Shown: positions 24,856 through 34,233, numbered from the stretch's first letter. The stretch is DNA of 64,000 bases from Clostridia bacterium (GCA_016887505.1 CP069393.1:310001-374000), one strand, 5' to 3'. Numbers and translations are program-made. The notes: generated from the letters alone by a model not told the origin.

Positions 24856-25689
24856 ATGGATAATGCCTATATAAGCGTTCAGGATGTACAGTTTGTTTAT
24901 CCTGATGGTACACAAGCTTTATTTGGAACATCGATGGATATAGGGCAGGGAGAGATGCTATCCATCATTGGACAGAATGGTTCAGGAAAGACTACTGTAG
25001 TTAAACTTTTTAACGGGATTCTAAAACCTACAACAGGTAAGGTTATCGTAGATGGTAAGGAAACAAAAGATGAATCTACAGCAGTTTTGGCGCAGAAAGT
25101 TGGTTATGTTTACCAAAATCCAAGTCTACAATTATTTCGTAGAAGTGTAAGAGATGAAGTAGCTTTTGGACTACGCCTTCTTAAGAAAGATGAAGAAGAA
25201 GTAAACAAAATAGTGGAAGAATCACTACGAATGATTGATATGTGGGATAAGGCAGATGAATATCCATTTTTGTTGACTATGGGAGAAAAGCAAAGGGTTG
25301 CCATCGCAGCGGTGTTAGCTTTGGGACCTGAGGTGCTTATCGTAGATGAACCTACAACAGGCCAGGATTTCAAACGTGCCTACCAGTTTCTACAACTATT
25401 TGAAAAATTAAACAGAGAACATAATAAGACAATTATTTTCATTACCCATGAGATGCGTTTTTCAGCTGAATTTGCTAGAAGAACCATCGTGATGGCTAAC
25501 GGAAAAGTAATACTAGATGATGAAACTTCAAAGGTATTTAACAATATACCAAAACTAGAGGAAGCATTTGTTACCCCTCCGGAAATTGTTCTTTTGGCTT
25601 CAAAATTGAATAATGAAGGATTTAATAAAGAAATTATGACAGTTAAAGGTTTGAATAAAGAATTCAAATTAGCAATGGGAAGGAGGTAA
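24856..25689 (+). CDS. ECF transporter ATPase A1
   Basis: A 277-residue ATP-binding subunit of an energy-coupling-factor importer. Walker A GQNGSGKTT, Q-loop YQNPSLQLF, Walker B VLIVDEPTTGQD and the switch His in FITHEM are present. The ABC signature is unusual: MGEKQR replaces the normal LSGGQKQR, so the ATP site that uses it may be less active. GGGAGG precedes the ATG. It is followed two bases later by the partner ATPase. Confidence 0.9.
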   Translation: MDNAYISVQDVQFVYPDGTQALFGTSMDIGQGEMLSIIGQNGSGKTTVVKLFNGILKPTTGKVIVDGKETKDESTAVLAQKVGYVYQNPSLQLFRRSVRDEVAFGLRLLKKDEEEVNKIVEESLRMIDMWDKADEYPFLLTMGEKQRVAIAAVLALGPEVLIVDEPTTGQDFKRAYQFLQLFEKLNREHNKTIIFITHEMRFSAEFARRTIVMANGKVILDDETSKVFNNIPKLEEAFVTPPEIVLLASKLNNEGFNKEIMTVKGLNKEFKLAMGRR

Positions 25690-25691
25690 AA

Positions 25692-26594
25692 ATGGGAAAT
25701 CAAATGATTAGTTTCCAAAACTTCTCCTGGACCTATGAAGGTTATGAAAAGAAGGCCCTGAATGATATCACACTGGAAGTGGGAAAAGGTGAGTTCATTG
25801 GGATAATGGGTCAAAATGATTCAGGAAAAACAACTTTATGTCGTGCCATAAATGGATTGATTCCTCATCGCTTCAAAGGAGATCTTGGCGGGAATGTAAT
25901 TTTAGCAGGTCAGTATGATTCTTTTGACACTGATTTAGCAACTCTAGCCCAAAAGGTTGGTATGGTGGGATCAGATCCTAGTGCACAGTTTCTAAGAGGT
26001 ACCGTAGAAGAAGAAATTGTTTTTGTAGCTGAAAATATGGGACTTAACGTAAGCGAAATTGAGGAAAGATTGAAGAACGTGCTGAGGACTGTAAATGTAA
26101 GTGATGAGTTTTTACAGAAGGCACCAACAGACCTTTCAGGTGGACAAAAACAGCGGGTAGCTATAGCTGCAGCTCTAATGGCAAGACCTGAGATTATTGT
26201 ATTAGATGAACCGACTTCGCAGGTTGACCCAATGGGAAAACAAGAAATTATTGAAGTTGTTGAAAAATTAAGAAAAGAACATGACATGACTGTTGTATTG
26301 GTCGAGCACAGATCTAATGAAATTTTAGAATATGCTGATCACGTAGCATTAGTGCACAATGGCGATTTAATAATGCATGAACCGCCCAAAATATTTTTCC
26401 GTCAAGTGAATAAGTTACTCGAATACGGTGTTTACCCGCCGCAGATTGCACAGTTTGGCAACGATGTAATCAGGGATCCGGATTTTGCTTATCTTGGATT
26501 TACCAATGATGATATTCCGCTAACTGTTGATGAAGGCTATGATTTCATATTAAACGCGCTGAAGAGAAGGGAGAAAAAAAATGTTGTATCGTGA
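25692..26594 (+). CDS. ECF transporter ATPase A2
   Basis: A 300-residue partner ATPase. It has a canonical signature (DLSGGQKQR), Walker B IIVLDEPTSQVDP and a switch His (VLVEHRS). The P-loop reads GQNDSGKTT, with Asp where Gly is common, but still fits GxxxxGKT. Together with A1 it should form an asymmetric heterodimer. It overlaps the next gene by 14 bases. Confidence 0.9.
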   Translation: MGNQMISFQNFSWTYEGYEKKALNDITLEVGKGEFIGIMGQNDSGKTTLCRAINGLIPHRFKGDLGGNVILAGQYDSFDTDLATLAQKVGMVGSDPSAQFLRGTVEEEIVFVAENMGLNVSEIEERLKNVLRTVNVSDEFLQKAPTDLSGGQKQRVAIAAALMARPEIIVLDEPTSQVDPMGKQEIIEVVEKLRKEHDMTVVLVEHRSNEILEYADHVALVHNGDLIMHEPPKIFFRQVNKLLEYGVYPPQIAQFGNDVIRDPDFAYLGFTNDDIPLTVDEGYDFILNALKRREKKNVVS

Positions 26595-27558
26595 TTTAGG
26601 AAAAACTGGATTAAAGGTTTCTGCATTAGGTTTTGGTGGCTGGGGAATTGGTGGCTGGAAGGGTGCTGAAGACTCTGAATCAATTCGTTCTATTGAAATG
26701 GCCATAGATGCTGGAGTAAATTTCTTTGACTCTGCACTTGGCTATGGTGATGGACATAGTGAAGAATTGATTGGTAAGGTTATTGGCTCTAAAGCTGATC
26801 GTGATAAATTTGTGGTTACATCTAAGATTCCACCTAACAACTGGGTATTTCCACAAGAGCCAGGCACTCCAATTAAAGAATCATATTCCAAGGAATGGAT
26901 TATTGAATGCACCGAAAAAAGTCTTAAAAACTATGGCTTGGATTATATAGACATACAACAATTTCATGTCTGGATCAATGATTGGCAAGGAGATGCTGAG
27001 TGGATTGATACTTTTGAACAGTTGAAGAAGGAAGGGAAAATCCGTTTCGTAGGACCTTCAATCAATTTCCCCTATTCTGAGGCAGACAATGGTATTGAAT
27101 CAATGAAACAAGGAGAATTTGATACAGTTCAGGTTGTACATAACATTTTCCAACAAGAAGCAGAAAAAGATATTTTTGTTACTGCTGCGGATAAAGGTGT
27201 AGGAATTATTACCAGATGTCCTTTGGACGAAGGTGCACTAAGTGGAAAAATTAATTCAAGCACAGTATTTCCTGAGGAAAGCTTTTTAGGTAGTTATTTT
27301 AAAGATGACAGACCACAGATTGTCGAAAAAAAGATTGCTGAAATGAAATGGTTAATTGACGAAGGATTTGTAGAGAATATGGCCGAAGCTGCCATTAGAT
27401 ATTGCATCAGTTTCCCAGTAGTTTCTAGCATTATTGTTGGTATGAGAAGTTCAAAACATACTGAAACAAACTGTAAGGCTATAGCGAAGGGTCCACTACC
27501 AGAAGAAGCTGTAAAACGTCTGAAAAATCATGCGTTTGATCACAACTGGTGGATATAG
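26581..27558 (+). CDS. Aldo/keto reductase
   Basis: A 325-residue NAD(P)H-dependent oxidoreductase with the TIM-barrel AKR fold. The N-terminal signature LGKTGLKVSALGFGGWGIGG is complete, the catalytic Asp and Tyr are in FFDSALGYGDGHSE, and Lys in VTSKIPP. The usual catalytic His is in the QQFHVW region. AAGGGAGAAAAAA precedes the ATG. It lies in the middle of the catabolic operon, where it would interconvert a sugar-like carbonyl and alcohol. Confidence 0.92.
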   Translation: MLYRDLGKTGLKVSALGFGGWGIGGWKGAEDSESIRSIEMAIDAGVNFFDSALGYGDGHSEELIGKVIGSKADRDKFVVTSKIPPNNWVFPQEPGTPIKESYSKEWIIECTEKSLKNYGLDYIDIQQFHVWINDWQGDAEWIDTFEQLKKEGKIRFVGPSINFPYSEADNGIESMKQGEFDTVQVVHNIFQQEAEKDIFVTAADKGVGIITRCPLDEGALSGKINSSTVFPEESFLGSYFKDDRPQIVEKKIAEMKWLIDEGFVENMAEAAIRYCISFPVVSSIIVGMRSSKHTETNCKAIAKGPLPEEAVKRLKNHAFDHNWWI

Positions 27559-27567
27559 GAGAAAACA

Positions 27568-28569
27568 ATGAATTCTCGTGAAATCATTATGGGTATACTG
27601 GATGGCAGTGTTGCTGGACCAGTGCCATGGGTAGAAATAGAAACTAGAGATGAATTAATTGCGAGAACTTATGGCCTAAAAGATGATGCTGTTGATTGGC
27701 CTACACGAGTGAGATATGCAAAAGAATTTGGGCAAGATGCCGTTGGGTTTTCACATTGGGAACGATTTGGTTGCGATGTTATCAACAATGGAGATGTGTT
27801 GGGATTTTCTGCCAGAATAAAAGACCAGAATGATATGGATAAATTCCTTATGCCGAAAGATATTGATAAAGAACGGTTAATTGAGAATGTTAAAAAAGCG
27901 AAGGAAGCTATCGGCGATTCTGGGTTAGCTTTATTTGTAGCTCATCTCCTTTGTCTTGATCCTGTAAGCATGGACATGGGATTCGAAAATTTTTGTGTAA
28001 GTTTATACACGAATTTGGATTTTGTTAAAGAACTCATGGAGCGTTATGTGGAGTATTACTCTAAGCTTGATGAATTATATAGTTCGCTTCCAGAAATAGA
28101 TTTTATATGGATAGGCGAAGATATTGCATTTAACAGTGGTACCTACATTCGACCAGAAATGTTTATGGAAATTGTTTACCCCTACTTCAAGCAGATTACA
28201 TCTCACATAAAAAAGCCTTGGATCTATCATAGCGATGGAAACTATGCTGCAGTTTTAGATGACTTGCTAAAGCTAGGAATGAGTGCAATTCATCCGATGC
28301 AACCGGAAGCGATGGATATTCGAGAGGTGAAAAGGAACTACGGAGATCGGGTTGCCTTAGTTGGCAATGTAAATCTGAATACTTTGAGCCTTAGCAGCGA
28401 AGCGGATGTCGAAGAAGAAGTGCGAGGACTGATGGATGATCTGCATAAGGGAGGCAATTATATGCTATCTAGCAGTAACTCTTTGGCAGCATGGTTAAAG
28501 CCTGATAATGTGATTGCTATGGGTCGTGCAAAGCGTGAATGGAATAGAGAACATGGTTGGGAATTTTAG
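27568..28569 (+). CDS. UroD-like corrinoid/cofactor methyltransferase
   Basis: A 333-residue protein of the uroporphyrinogen-decarboxylase superfamily (the MtaA/MtbA/CmuA-type methyltransferases). The metal-site region reads WIYHSDGNYAAVLDDLLKLG followed by IHPMQPEAMD, where MtaA-type enzymes have His-x-Cys; His is kept and Cys is replaced by Asp, as in many bacterial members. It is not a haem-pathway enzyme: no other haem genes are near and true HemE motifs are lacking. It may move the methyl group from the corrinoid protein to a pterin or thiol, or demethylate a second substrate. AGGAGAAAACA precedes the ATG. Confidence 0.82.
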   Translation: MNSREIIMGILDGSVAGPVPWVEIETRDELIARTYGLKDDAVDWPTRVRYAKEFGQDAVGFSHWERFGCDVINNGDVLGFSARIKDQNDMDKFLMPKDIDKERLIENVKKAKEAIGDSGLALFVAHLLCLDPVSMDMGFENFCVSLYTNLDFVKELMERYVEYYSKLDELYSSLPEIDFIWIGEDIAFNSGTYIRPEMFMEIVYPYFKQITSHIKKPWIYHSDGNYAAVLDDLLKLGMSAIHPMQPEAMDIREVKRNYGDRVALVGNVNLNTLSLSSEADVEEEVRGLMDDLHKGGNYMLSSSNSLAAWLKPDNVIAMGRAKREWNREHGWEF

Positions 28570-28595
28570 ACGATACATACAGGGGAGGTAAAAGA

Positions 28596-30044
28596 GTGAA
28601 ATCTGCATATTGTTTGAATTTTGATTTAGGAACTTCTTCCCTCAAAGCAGTCTTATACGATATAGACGGTGAAATACGATACAAGGATTCCGTTGAATAC
28701 GAATATGAGACACCACAAAGGGGTTGGGCAGAGTTTGATCCTAAAAATTGGGATGAAGCTCTTTGGACATTATTGCAACGTGTAGGGAAAAAATACTCCT
28801 TAGCAAAACTAAGAGGAATGAGTTTCACAGGGCAGATGCACTCCTTTGTAATGCTGGATGAGAACAACCAAGTACTTAAGCCATGTATACTTTGGCTTGA
28901 CCGTAGAGCACAGGAAGAGACTAGTATTCTAGAAAAGAAACTCAAATTACCATCCTACATGCTGAATAGTACGTATTCATTACCTAAAATGTATTGGCTC
29001 AGTAGGCATCTGCCAGAAATAGTCAATGAAGTGGATTGCATTTTATGGCCTAAAGACTACATTCGTTTTAAATTGACAGGCCTGAAAGCGACAGAATCGA
29101 CTGAAGGATTGGGTGCAGGTATCTTGAACTGGGATACTGGAGAGTTTGATGCTGACCGATTAAAAGCGATTGACTGGAATCCTAACGTATTACCTAACGT
29201 TTTAAAGGATGGGGAGGATGCTGGAAATATTTTGCCTGAAATCGCAGAAAAGTATGGCATTAACCCTGAGGTTAGAATTTTTGCAGGAGCTGGTGATATT
29301 TTAGCTTTGCTAGGTGGGGCTCCACATAAGAAAGGTAGACTTGTATATTCGTTCGGATCTTCTTCTATGTTTTTTGCTGAACTTGGTAAAGACGACCAGC
29401 CAGAAAACAAGGAACTATATAAGGTTGAAATGTTTGGCAGTAAGTTATACGGAGGTGTTTCCTCTACTACGGGTGCCTCACTGATGTGGGCTTTTGAAAA
29501 TATTTGGGAAAAGAAAACTGACTTCCCAGGTATGATCGATGCAGCCCAGACCATCGGACCCGGTTCAGACGGATTGGTATTTATCCCTTATTTATCTGGG
29601 GAAAGAAGTCCATATTGGAGCGATAGTATCCGCGCAGGATTCTATGGCCTCGAGTTGGCCCATAAAAAAGAGCACCTGCTGAAAGCAGTTCTGGAGGGTA
29701 TTTGTTTCAGTCTGCGGCAAGCAATTGAGATTTATGAACGCAACGGAATTGAGATTAATGAAATTGCCGTTGCAGCAGGAGGTGTGAGAATCAAGGGCTT
29801 TGTGCAAATGGTTGCTGATATCTGTCAGGTAAAAGTGAGCGTATACTCGGCACAAGAGACTGTAACCAATGTTCTGTTCGCTATGGCGAAAAGTGAATTG
29901 GAAGGTCAACCATTTAAATCAATACTTGCAGAAAGTTTCCAGAATGTTGAAACCGTTGAGCAAAACAGTGCAATGGTTTCAGAGTATGAAGAAGCATACC
30001 AGACATTTTTATCCTTCTCAAAGTATGCTTTTTTAAAGAAGTAG
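28596..30044 (+). CDS. FGGY-family carbohydrate kinase (xylulokinase-like)
   Basis: A 482-residue sugar or polyol kinase. The start is GTG at 28596 with GGGGAGG seven bases upstream; an in-frame ATG at 28557 overlaps the previous gene. It has the N-terminal ATP-binding motif FDLGTSSLKAVLYD, the FTGQMH and LWLDRRA substrate-region motifs of xylulokinases, and the C-terminal ATPase core (FGSSS, TTGAS and AAGGVRIKGFVQMVAD). Its presence implies that a pathway intermediate is a free polyol, ketose or similar hydroxylated molecule that is phosphorylated. Confidence 0.9.
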   Translation: MKSAYCLNFDLGTSSLKAVLYDIDGEIRYKDSVEYEYETPQRGWAEFDPKNWDEALWTLLQRVGKKYSLAKLRGMSFTGQMHSFVMLDENNQVLKPCILWLDRRAQEETSILEKKLKLPSYMLNSTYSLPKMYWLSRHLPEIVNEVDCILWPKDYIRFKLTGLKATESTEGLGAGILNWDTGEFDADRLKAIDWNPNVLPNVLKDGEDAGNILPEIAEKYGINPEVRIFAGAGDILALLGGAPHKKGRLVYSFGSSSMFFAELGKDDQPENKELYKVEMFGSKLYGGVSSTTGASLMWAFENIWEKKTDFPGMIDAAQTIGPGSDGLVFIPYLSGERSPYWSDSIRAGFYGLELAHKKEHLLKAVLEGICFSLRQAIEIYERNGIEINEIAVAAGGVRIKGFVQMVADICQVKVSVYSAQETVTNVLFAMAKSELEGQPFKSILAESFQNVETVEQNSAMVSEYEEAYQTFLSFSKYAFLKK

Positions 30045-30055
30045 GAAGGAGAAAA

Positions 30056-31480
30056 ATGGACATAAACCAAATTGTTGAAGACTCGTCAAAATATGAAAAA
30101 GGAAGTGTACATGATTTAGTCGTCCGCAATGCCTTGGTACTTCCAATGACAGATAATGAGACATGGTTTAGAGGAAGCGTGGCAGTTGATGGCGGTGAAA
30201 TCACATCGATTTTGCCCGATGCTGAAGGCATTAGGCTAGACGCTAAAAAGGTTATCGATGCGAATGGTATGGCTCTTTTACCGGGCTTTGTGAATACACA
30301 TTTTCACTTTACCCAGAATTTTCTGAAAGGGTCTAGGGATGATTTGGATCTGCTCGATTGGATCGACCAGGTTAGTTTTCCTCGCATCAAGCACATCGTT
30401 TCACAGTACCGTAAGGGGGATTACGGTTACCATCACCATTCGGTGATGCATGCTGGAATTGACCTGATTCGTTCAGGCATTACAACAACCATAAATATGG
30501 AATGGGCTACTCCTGTAGAAATCCTCAAGTCCTACAAGAAGCTGGGAATCAAAGTGATAAATGGATTGACTCTGACCGACAACTGTGACTGGACGCCTAA
30601 AGAGGCGGTACTAAGCTGGGAGCAGTACTTTGATTTATCCAAGGCGCTAATTGAAGGTTGCAAGGGTGATGAGCAGCTCTCCTTTGCTTATGCGGTTGCC
30701 TGCCCGAACTCCAATACAAAAGAAATGTTGCAACGGACGCGTCAAGAGGCATATGACAACAAGGCCAAGGTGCACATCCATCTGGCGGAAACCAAGTATG
30801 AGTTCGATAAGTATATGGAGCTATATGGGAAAAGTCCTACCCAGTTTCTGGAAGATATGAATTTCTGGGATAGTGATGTATGGGCTGCTCATAGCATCTG
30901 GCTTACTGACGAGGATATAAAGATCCTCCACAGTCATGATGTGGGAATAGCTCACAATCCAAAATGTAATATGAAAATTGCTGATGGCGCTGCCCCGATA
31001 GCCAAAATGCTGGATCTCGGTATGGATGTAGGTTTGGGTATAGATAGTTGTGCTGTTAGCGACAATACAGATTTCTTCGAAGCCATGCGTGCCTTCGTAT
31101 TCCTGCAGAGGGTAACAACTTTAGATCCTAAAATTGTGCTGGGACGTGATGCATTGGCAATGGCTACTAGGCTGGGCGCACGCGCCATGAACATGGGGGA
31201 TCGTATCGGAACTCTAGAAGAGGGTAAGGATGCAGACATGATTCTTGTGAACCTAAGAGACGTGAATATAAGACCCTTAAACAACATTTTCAACAATATC
31301 GTCTTTGCGGCCAACAGCCATAACATCAAGACGGTGATTGCAAGGGGTAATATCCTCATGGAAGATGGTGTAATCACTTGCCTAGATGAAGAAAAAGAAC
31401 TTGCAGAAGCGGAGGAGTTTGTTTACAAGGCTTTGCGTGATAATGGCATGGAATTGCCAGATTATTTTACGAACAATTAA
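30056..31480 (+). CDS. SsnA/ATZ-type amidohydrolase (probable deaminase)
   Basis: A 474-residue metal-dependent hydrolase. Ligands are His-Phe-His in VNTHFHFTQNFLKG, the His of HIHLAETK, His of AAHSIW, and Asp in GLGIDSCAVSDN. It is distinct from the amidohydrolase at 1778, with about 40 extra N-terminal residues and a different substrate loop. The family deaminates or dechlorinates aminated heterocycles, including guanine, adenosine derivatives and triazines. In an operon with a nucleoside-like importer it suggests a substrate carrying an amino-heterocycle or amide. AGGAGAAAA precedes the ATG. Confidence 0.85.
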   Translation: MDINQIVEDSSKYEKGSVHDLVVRNALVLPMTDNETWFRGSVAVDGGEITSILPDAEGIRLDAKKVIDANGMALLPGFVNTHFHFTQNFLKGSRDDLDLLDWIDQVSFPRIKHIVSQYRKGDYGYHHHSVMHAGIDLIRSGITTTINMEWATPVEILKSYKKLGIKVINGLTLTDNCDWTPKEAVLSWEQYFDLSKALIEGCKGDEQLSFAYAVACPNSNTKEMLQRTRQEAYDNKAKVHIHLAETKYEFDKYMELYGKSPTQFLEDMNFWDSDVWAAHSIWLTDEDIKILHSHDVGIAHNPKCNMKIADGAAPIAKMLDLGMDVGLGIDSCAVSDNTDFFEAMRAFVFLQRVTTLDPKIVLGRDALAMATRLGARAMNMGDRIGTLEEGKDADMILVNLRDVNIRPLNNIFNNIVFAANSHNIKTVIARGNILMEDGVITCLDEEKELAEAEEFVYKALRDNGMELPDYFTNN

Positions 31481-31499
31481 TTAGACCAAGGAGGTCGAA

Positions 31500-32516
31500 A
31501 TGAAGATTGCATTATTAGAAGGGAAAGAAAAGGTTGTTGTCAGAGATGTTGAAATGCCAGAACCTGCGAGTGGTGAAGTAAGAATTAAGGTTGCTTTTGC
31601 GGGTCTGTGTGGTACCGATATCGAAGCATATAAAGGCAATGCACCAAAGGGTTGGGTTATTACTTACCCGTTCCGTATGGGCCACGAATTGTCTGGAGTG
31701 GTTGATAAAGTCGGTCCCGATGTTACTGATTTAAAAGTTGGTGACAGAGTTGTGCCGGATGGACGTTTACCATGTGGTATTTGCAGTATGTGCCGTTCTG
31801 GTCATGTTAATGCTTGTACTAATGGTGGATATACCTCAGGCGGTTTTATGGAATATAGCGTATACCCAAGAAAGTGCCTTGTAACTGTACCAGATGGCTT
31901 GCCTATGGATCATGCAGCTTTAGCTGAACCTTTGTCTTGCTGCTTATATGGGGATAAAAAACTGGATGTATCAGTTGGAGATTTTGCTGTTGTTATTGGT
32001 GAAGGTGCAATCGGAATTATGCATGCCAAGCTGTTACAATTGCGCGGTGCTAAAGTAGCAATAGTAGGTTTAATGAAGGAACGTTTGGACATTGCTAAGA
32101 ATATGGGCATCGATTATACAATTGATGCAGGAAAAGTAGATGCAGTTGAAACGGTAATGGAACTTACTGGAGGAAAAGGAGCCAATCAGATTGTTATTGC
32201 AGCTGGTGCAGCTCCTGTCTTTGGTCAAGCCCTGGAAATGGCTGCAAGATATGGTCAAGTTCTGTACTTTGCTGCGAACATGAAGGACAGCATTAGTTTA
32301 GAAAGTGATTATATTCACTACAAAGAACTTTCAGTTATAGGAAGCTATGATTCAACAACTTGGCATTTCGAACAAGCTCTTAAAGTCCTTGCAGAAGGAA
32401 TGATTGATGGCGATGCTTTGATTAGTCATAAATTTGCACTTGAAGATATTTCAGAAGCTTTCTTAACAGCTGTTAAACGCGATGGTCTTAAAATAATGAT
32501 TAAAAATGAGGAGTAA
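31500..32516 (+). CDS. Zinc-dependent alcohol/polyol dehydrogenase 1
   Basis: A 338-residue medium-chain dehydrogenase of the threonine/sorbitol dehydrogenase group. Catalytic zinc ligands are in LCGTDIE and GHELSG, a structural-zinc lobe in CGICSMCRSGHVNAC, and the NAD(P) fold in VVIGEGAIGIMHAKLL. AAGGAGGTCGAA precedes the ATG. It is the direct upstream neighbour of the Ftr homologue, with four bases between, so the two are translated together. Confidence 0.92.
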   Translation: MKIALLEGKEKVVVRDVEMPEPASGEVRIKVAFAGLCGTDIEAYKGNAPKGWVITYPFRMGHELSGVVDKVGPDVTDLKVGDRVVPDGRLPCGICSMCRSGHVNACTNGGYTSGGFMEYSVYPRKCLVTVPDGLPMDHAALAEPLSCCLYGDKKLDVSVGDFAVVIGEGAIGIMHAKLLQLRGAKVAIVGLMKERLDIAKNMGIDYTIDAGKVDAVETVMELTGGKGANQIVIAAGAAPVFGQALEMAARYGQVLYFAANMKDSISLESDYIHYKELSVIGSYDSTTWHFEQALKVLAEGMIDGDALISHKFALEDISEAFLTAVKRDGLKIMIKNEE

Positions 32517-32520
32517 TATA

Positions 32521-33432
32521 ATGAAAATTAATGGCGTAGAAATAATTGACACTTATGCAGAAGCTTGGGCACTCGAAGTTGTACGTTTTGTAATTACGGC
32601 CGTGAATGAAGAAATGGCTATGGCAAGCGCCAATCAGTTTGTAGGCGCTGCAGGTTCTGGAGAATTGGGTTCTGTGATTAATGGTGGTATTGAAAGAGTT
32701 GCTCTTCCTACGGAAACTCCGGATGGACGTATCGGTGTTGTAGTAGCTCTGACCCAAGTACCTGCATCTAGAAAACAATTTTTAGATGAACTAGCATTGA
32801 GATTTCATTTAGCTACTCTAGTAGCAACCACTGCAATCTTTGATTTCATGGTTGAAGGTGTAGCCATGGAAAAAGTAAATATTGCAGATCATTTGTTCAA
32901 CCATTTGACTCGGGAAGATGCTACAGAACTTGATCGTGAAAATGCAGAGAAGCTTCAAAGCGATAGTTGGGAAGAAGAAATCAATGGAAGAAAAATGTTT
33001 GTGCTTCCTACCTTGACAGGTACCTATAAGTTTGAAAAAGAGATATCCATTGCTACCGGTGGCTGTGATGGACACTTCGTATGCTATTGCAAAGATAGTA
33101 ATGCGGCTGTATTGGCTGTTAGTGCGGCCAAAGCAGCAGTTAAGTCTGTTGATGGCGTTTGCCCTATGGGAATCGGCCTTGAACAGGTTTATCGTGAAAA
33201 AGATTATGTACCTTCTTTGAGAGAAAAAATCGAAAACAGTAAAGTACCTGAGGACACTGGTTCTATCCTGAACCTTCTAGTCTTCGGTGTTGCTCCTGAA
33301 AAAATGGGCAAAGCTTTGGGCGTAGCCATCAAGGCTGCCTGTCAGATTCCTGGTGTAGTGCATATTGGAGCAATGAATTTTGGGGGAGAATTTGGACCTT
33401 ATAAATTTGTGCTGCATGAGATTGTTAAGTAA
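32521..33432 (+). CDS. Ftr/FhcD homologue (formylmethanofuran:H4MPT formyltransferase family)
   Basis: A 303-residue protein matching Ftr along its full length. The N-terminus NGVEIIDTYAEA with ITA parallels NGVEIEDTFAEA of archaeal Ftr; ETPDGRIGV is shared; the middle has INGRKMF-LP; the C-terminus AACQIPGVVHIGAMNFGG parallels AACQQPGVVKISAGNFGG. The start at 32521 follows GAGGAGTAATATA. Ftr moves a formyl group between methanofuran and tetrahydromethanopterin in methanogens and in some methylotrophic bacteria. Neither cofactor is expected in Clostridia and no other C1-cofactor gene is present, so the real substrate is probably different. It lies between a dehydrogenase and an aldolase in the catabolic operon. 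Confidence 0.88.
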   Translation: MKINGVEIIDTYAEAWALEVVRFVITAVNEEMAMASANQFVGAAGSGELGSVINGGIERVALPTETPDGRIGVVVALTQVPASRKQFLDELALRFHLATLVATTAIFDFMVEGVAMEKVNIADHLFNHLTREDATELDRENAEKLQSDSWEEEINGRKMFVLPTLTGTYKFEKEISIATGGCDGHFVCYCKDSNAAVLAVSAAKAAVKSVDGVCPMGIGLEQVYREKDYVPSLREKIENSKVPEDTGSILNLLVFGVAPEKMGKALGVAIKAACQIPGVVHIGAMNFGGEFGPYKFVLHEIVK

Positions 33433-33444
33433 GGAGCAAAAAAT

Positions 33445-34221
33445 ATGAAAACCAGAATGAGCAGGGTTTTCAATACAGATGGTAATACATTCATACTGGC
33501 CTTGGATCATGGGGCCAGTATGGATATTCATCCATTCTTAAATCACCCTGAAAACATCATCAAAGTAGGTAAAGCCAATGGCGTAGACGCGTTTATAACA
33601 ACCTATGGTATGGCCAAGGAATACGGAACTGCTTTTGGGCAATCTGGGGTTATTGTTAGAGCTGATGGAGGTACATCACAATTAGGCACTCCTAGCTTTA
33701 GTAAAAAAATGGTTTCCATGGAAGACATTATTAAGTTGGGGGCTGATGGCGCAGTTACAATGGGATTTCCGGGAGCAGATCAGGAAGTACAGTCCCTTGC
33801 TGGGAATCTAATGCCTTTGATTCGCGAAGCGGATGAGTGGAATATGTTATTATGCGCAGAAATGCTACCTTTTGGTTGGGATGGTAAAACATGGACGACA
33901 GAATCCTTAAGTTTTGCTTGTAGGATTGCGTCTGAATATGGCGCGGATTTCATTAAAACTCAATACACTGGAGATATAGAAAGTTTCAAAGCTCTGGTGG
34001 AAGCATGTTATCAACCAGTAATCATTTTGGGAGGACCTGGTGATGGTAGTGAGCGTGCATTGCTTACGAATATCAAAGAATCACTCGAAGCAGGTGGTAA
34101 AGGTGTAGCAATTGGCCGCTCTATATGGAAGCATGAAAATCCAGGAGCATATTGCAGGGCAATCGCTAAAGTTGTACACGAGGGAGCCTCAGTTGAATCA
34201 GCTTTGAAGGAACTCGAGTAA
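33445..34221 (+). CDS. DhnA/LacD-type class I aldolase
   Basis: A 258-residue TIM-barrel aldolase of the DeoC/FbaB/LsrF group. LALDHGASMD near the N-terminus is the phosphate/substrate loop; the Schiff-base lysine is in GADFIKTQYTGD; the phosphate-binding C-terminal part is ILGGPGDGS and GVAIGRSIW. Members cleave phosphorylated ketoses or related compounds to dihydroxyacetone phosphate or similar fragments. Its presence with the FGGY kinase supports phosphorylation followed by carbon-chain cleavage. Confidence 0.88.
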   Translation: MKTRMSRVFNTDGNTFILALDHGASMDIHPFLNHPENIIKVGKANGVDAFITTYGMAKEYGTAFGQSGVIVRADGGTSQLGTPSFSKKMVSMEDIIKLGADGAVTMGFPGADQEVQSLAGNLMPLIREADEWNMLLCAEMLPFGWDGKTWTTESLSFACRIASEYGADFIKTQYTGDIESFKALVEACYQPVIILGGPGDGSERALLTNIKESLEAGGKGVAIGRSIWKHENPGAYCRAIAKVVHEGASVESALKELE

Positions 34222-34233
34222 GGAGGGTCTATT

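Noticed and set aside
27568-28569. Uroporphyrinogen decarboxylase of haem synthesis (hemE)
   Set aside because: Only the superfamily fold matches; operon context and metal-site motif point to a methyltransferase.
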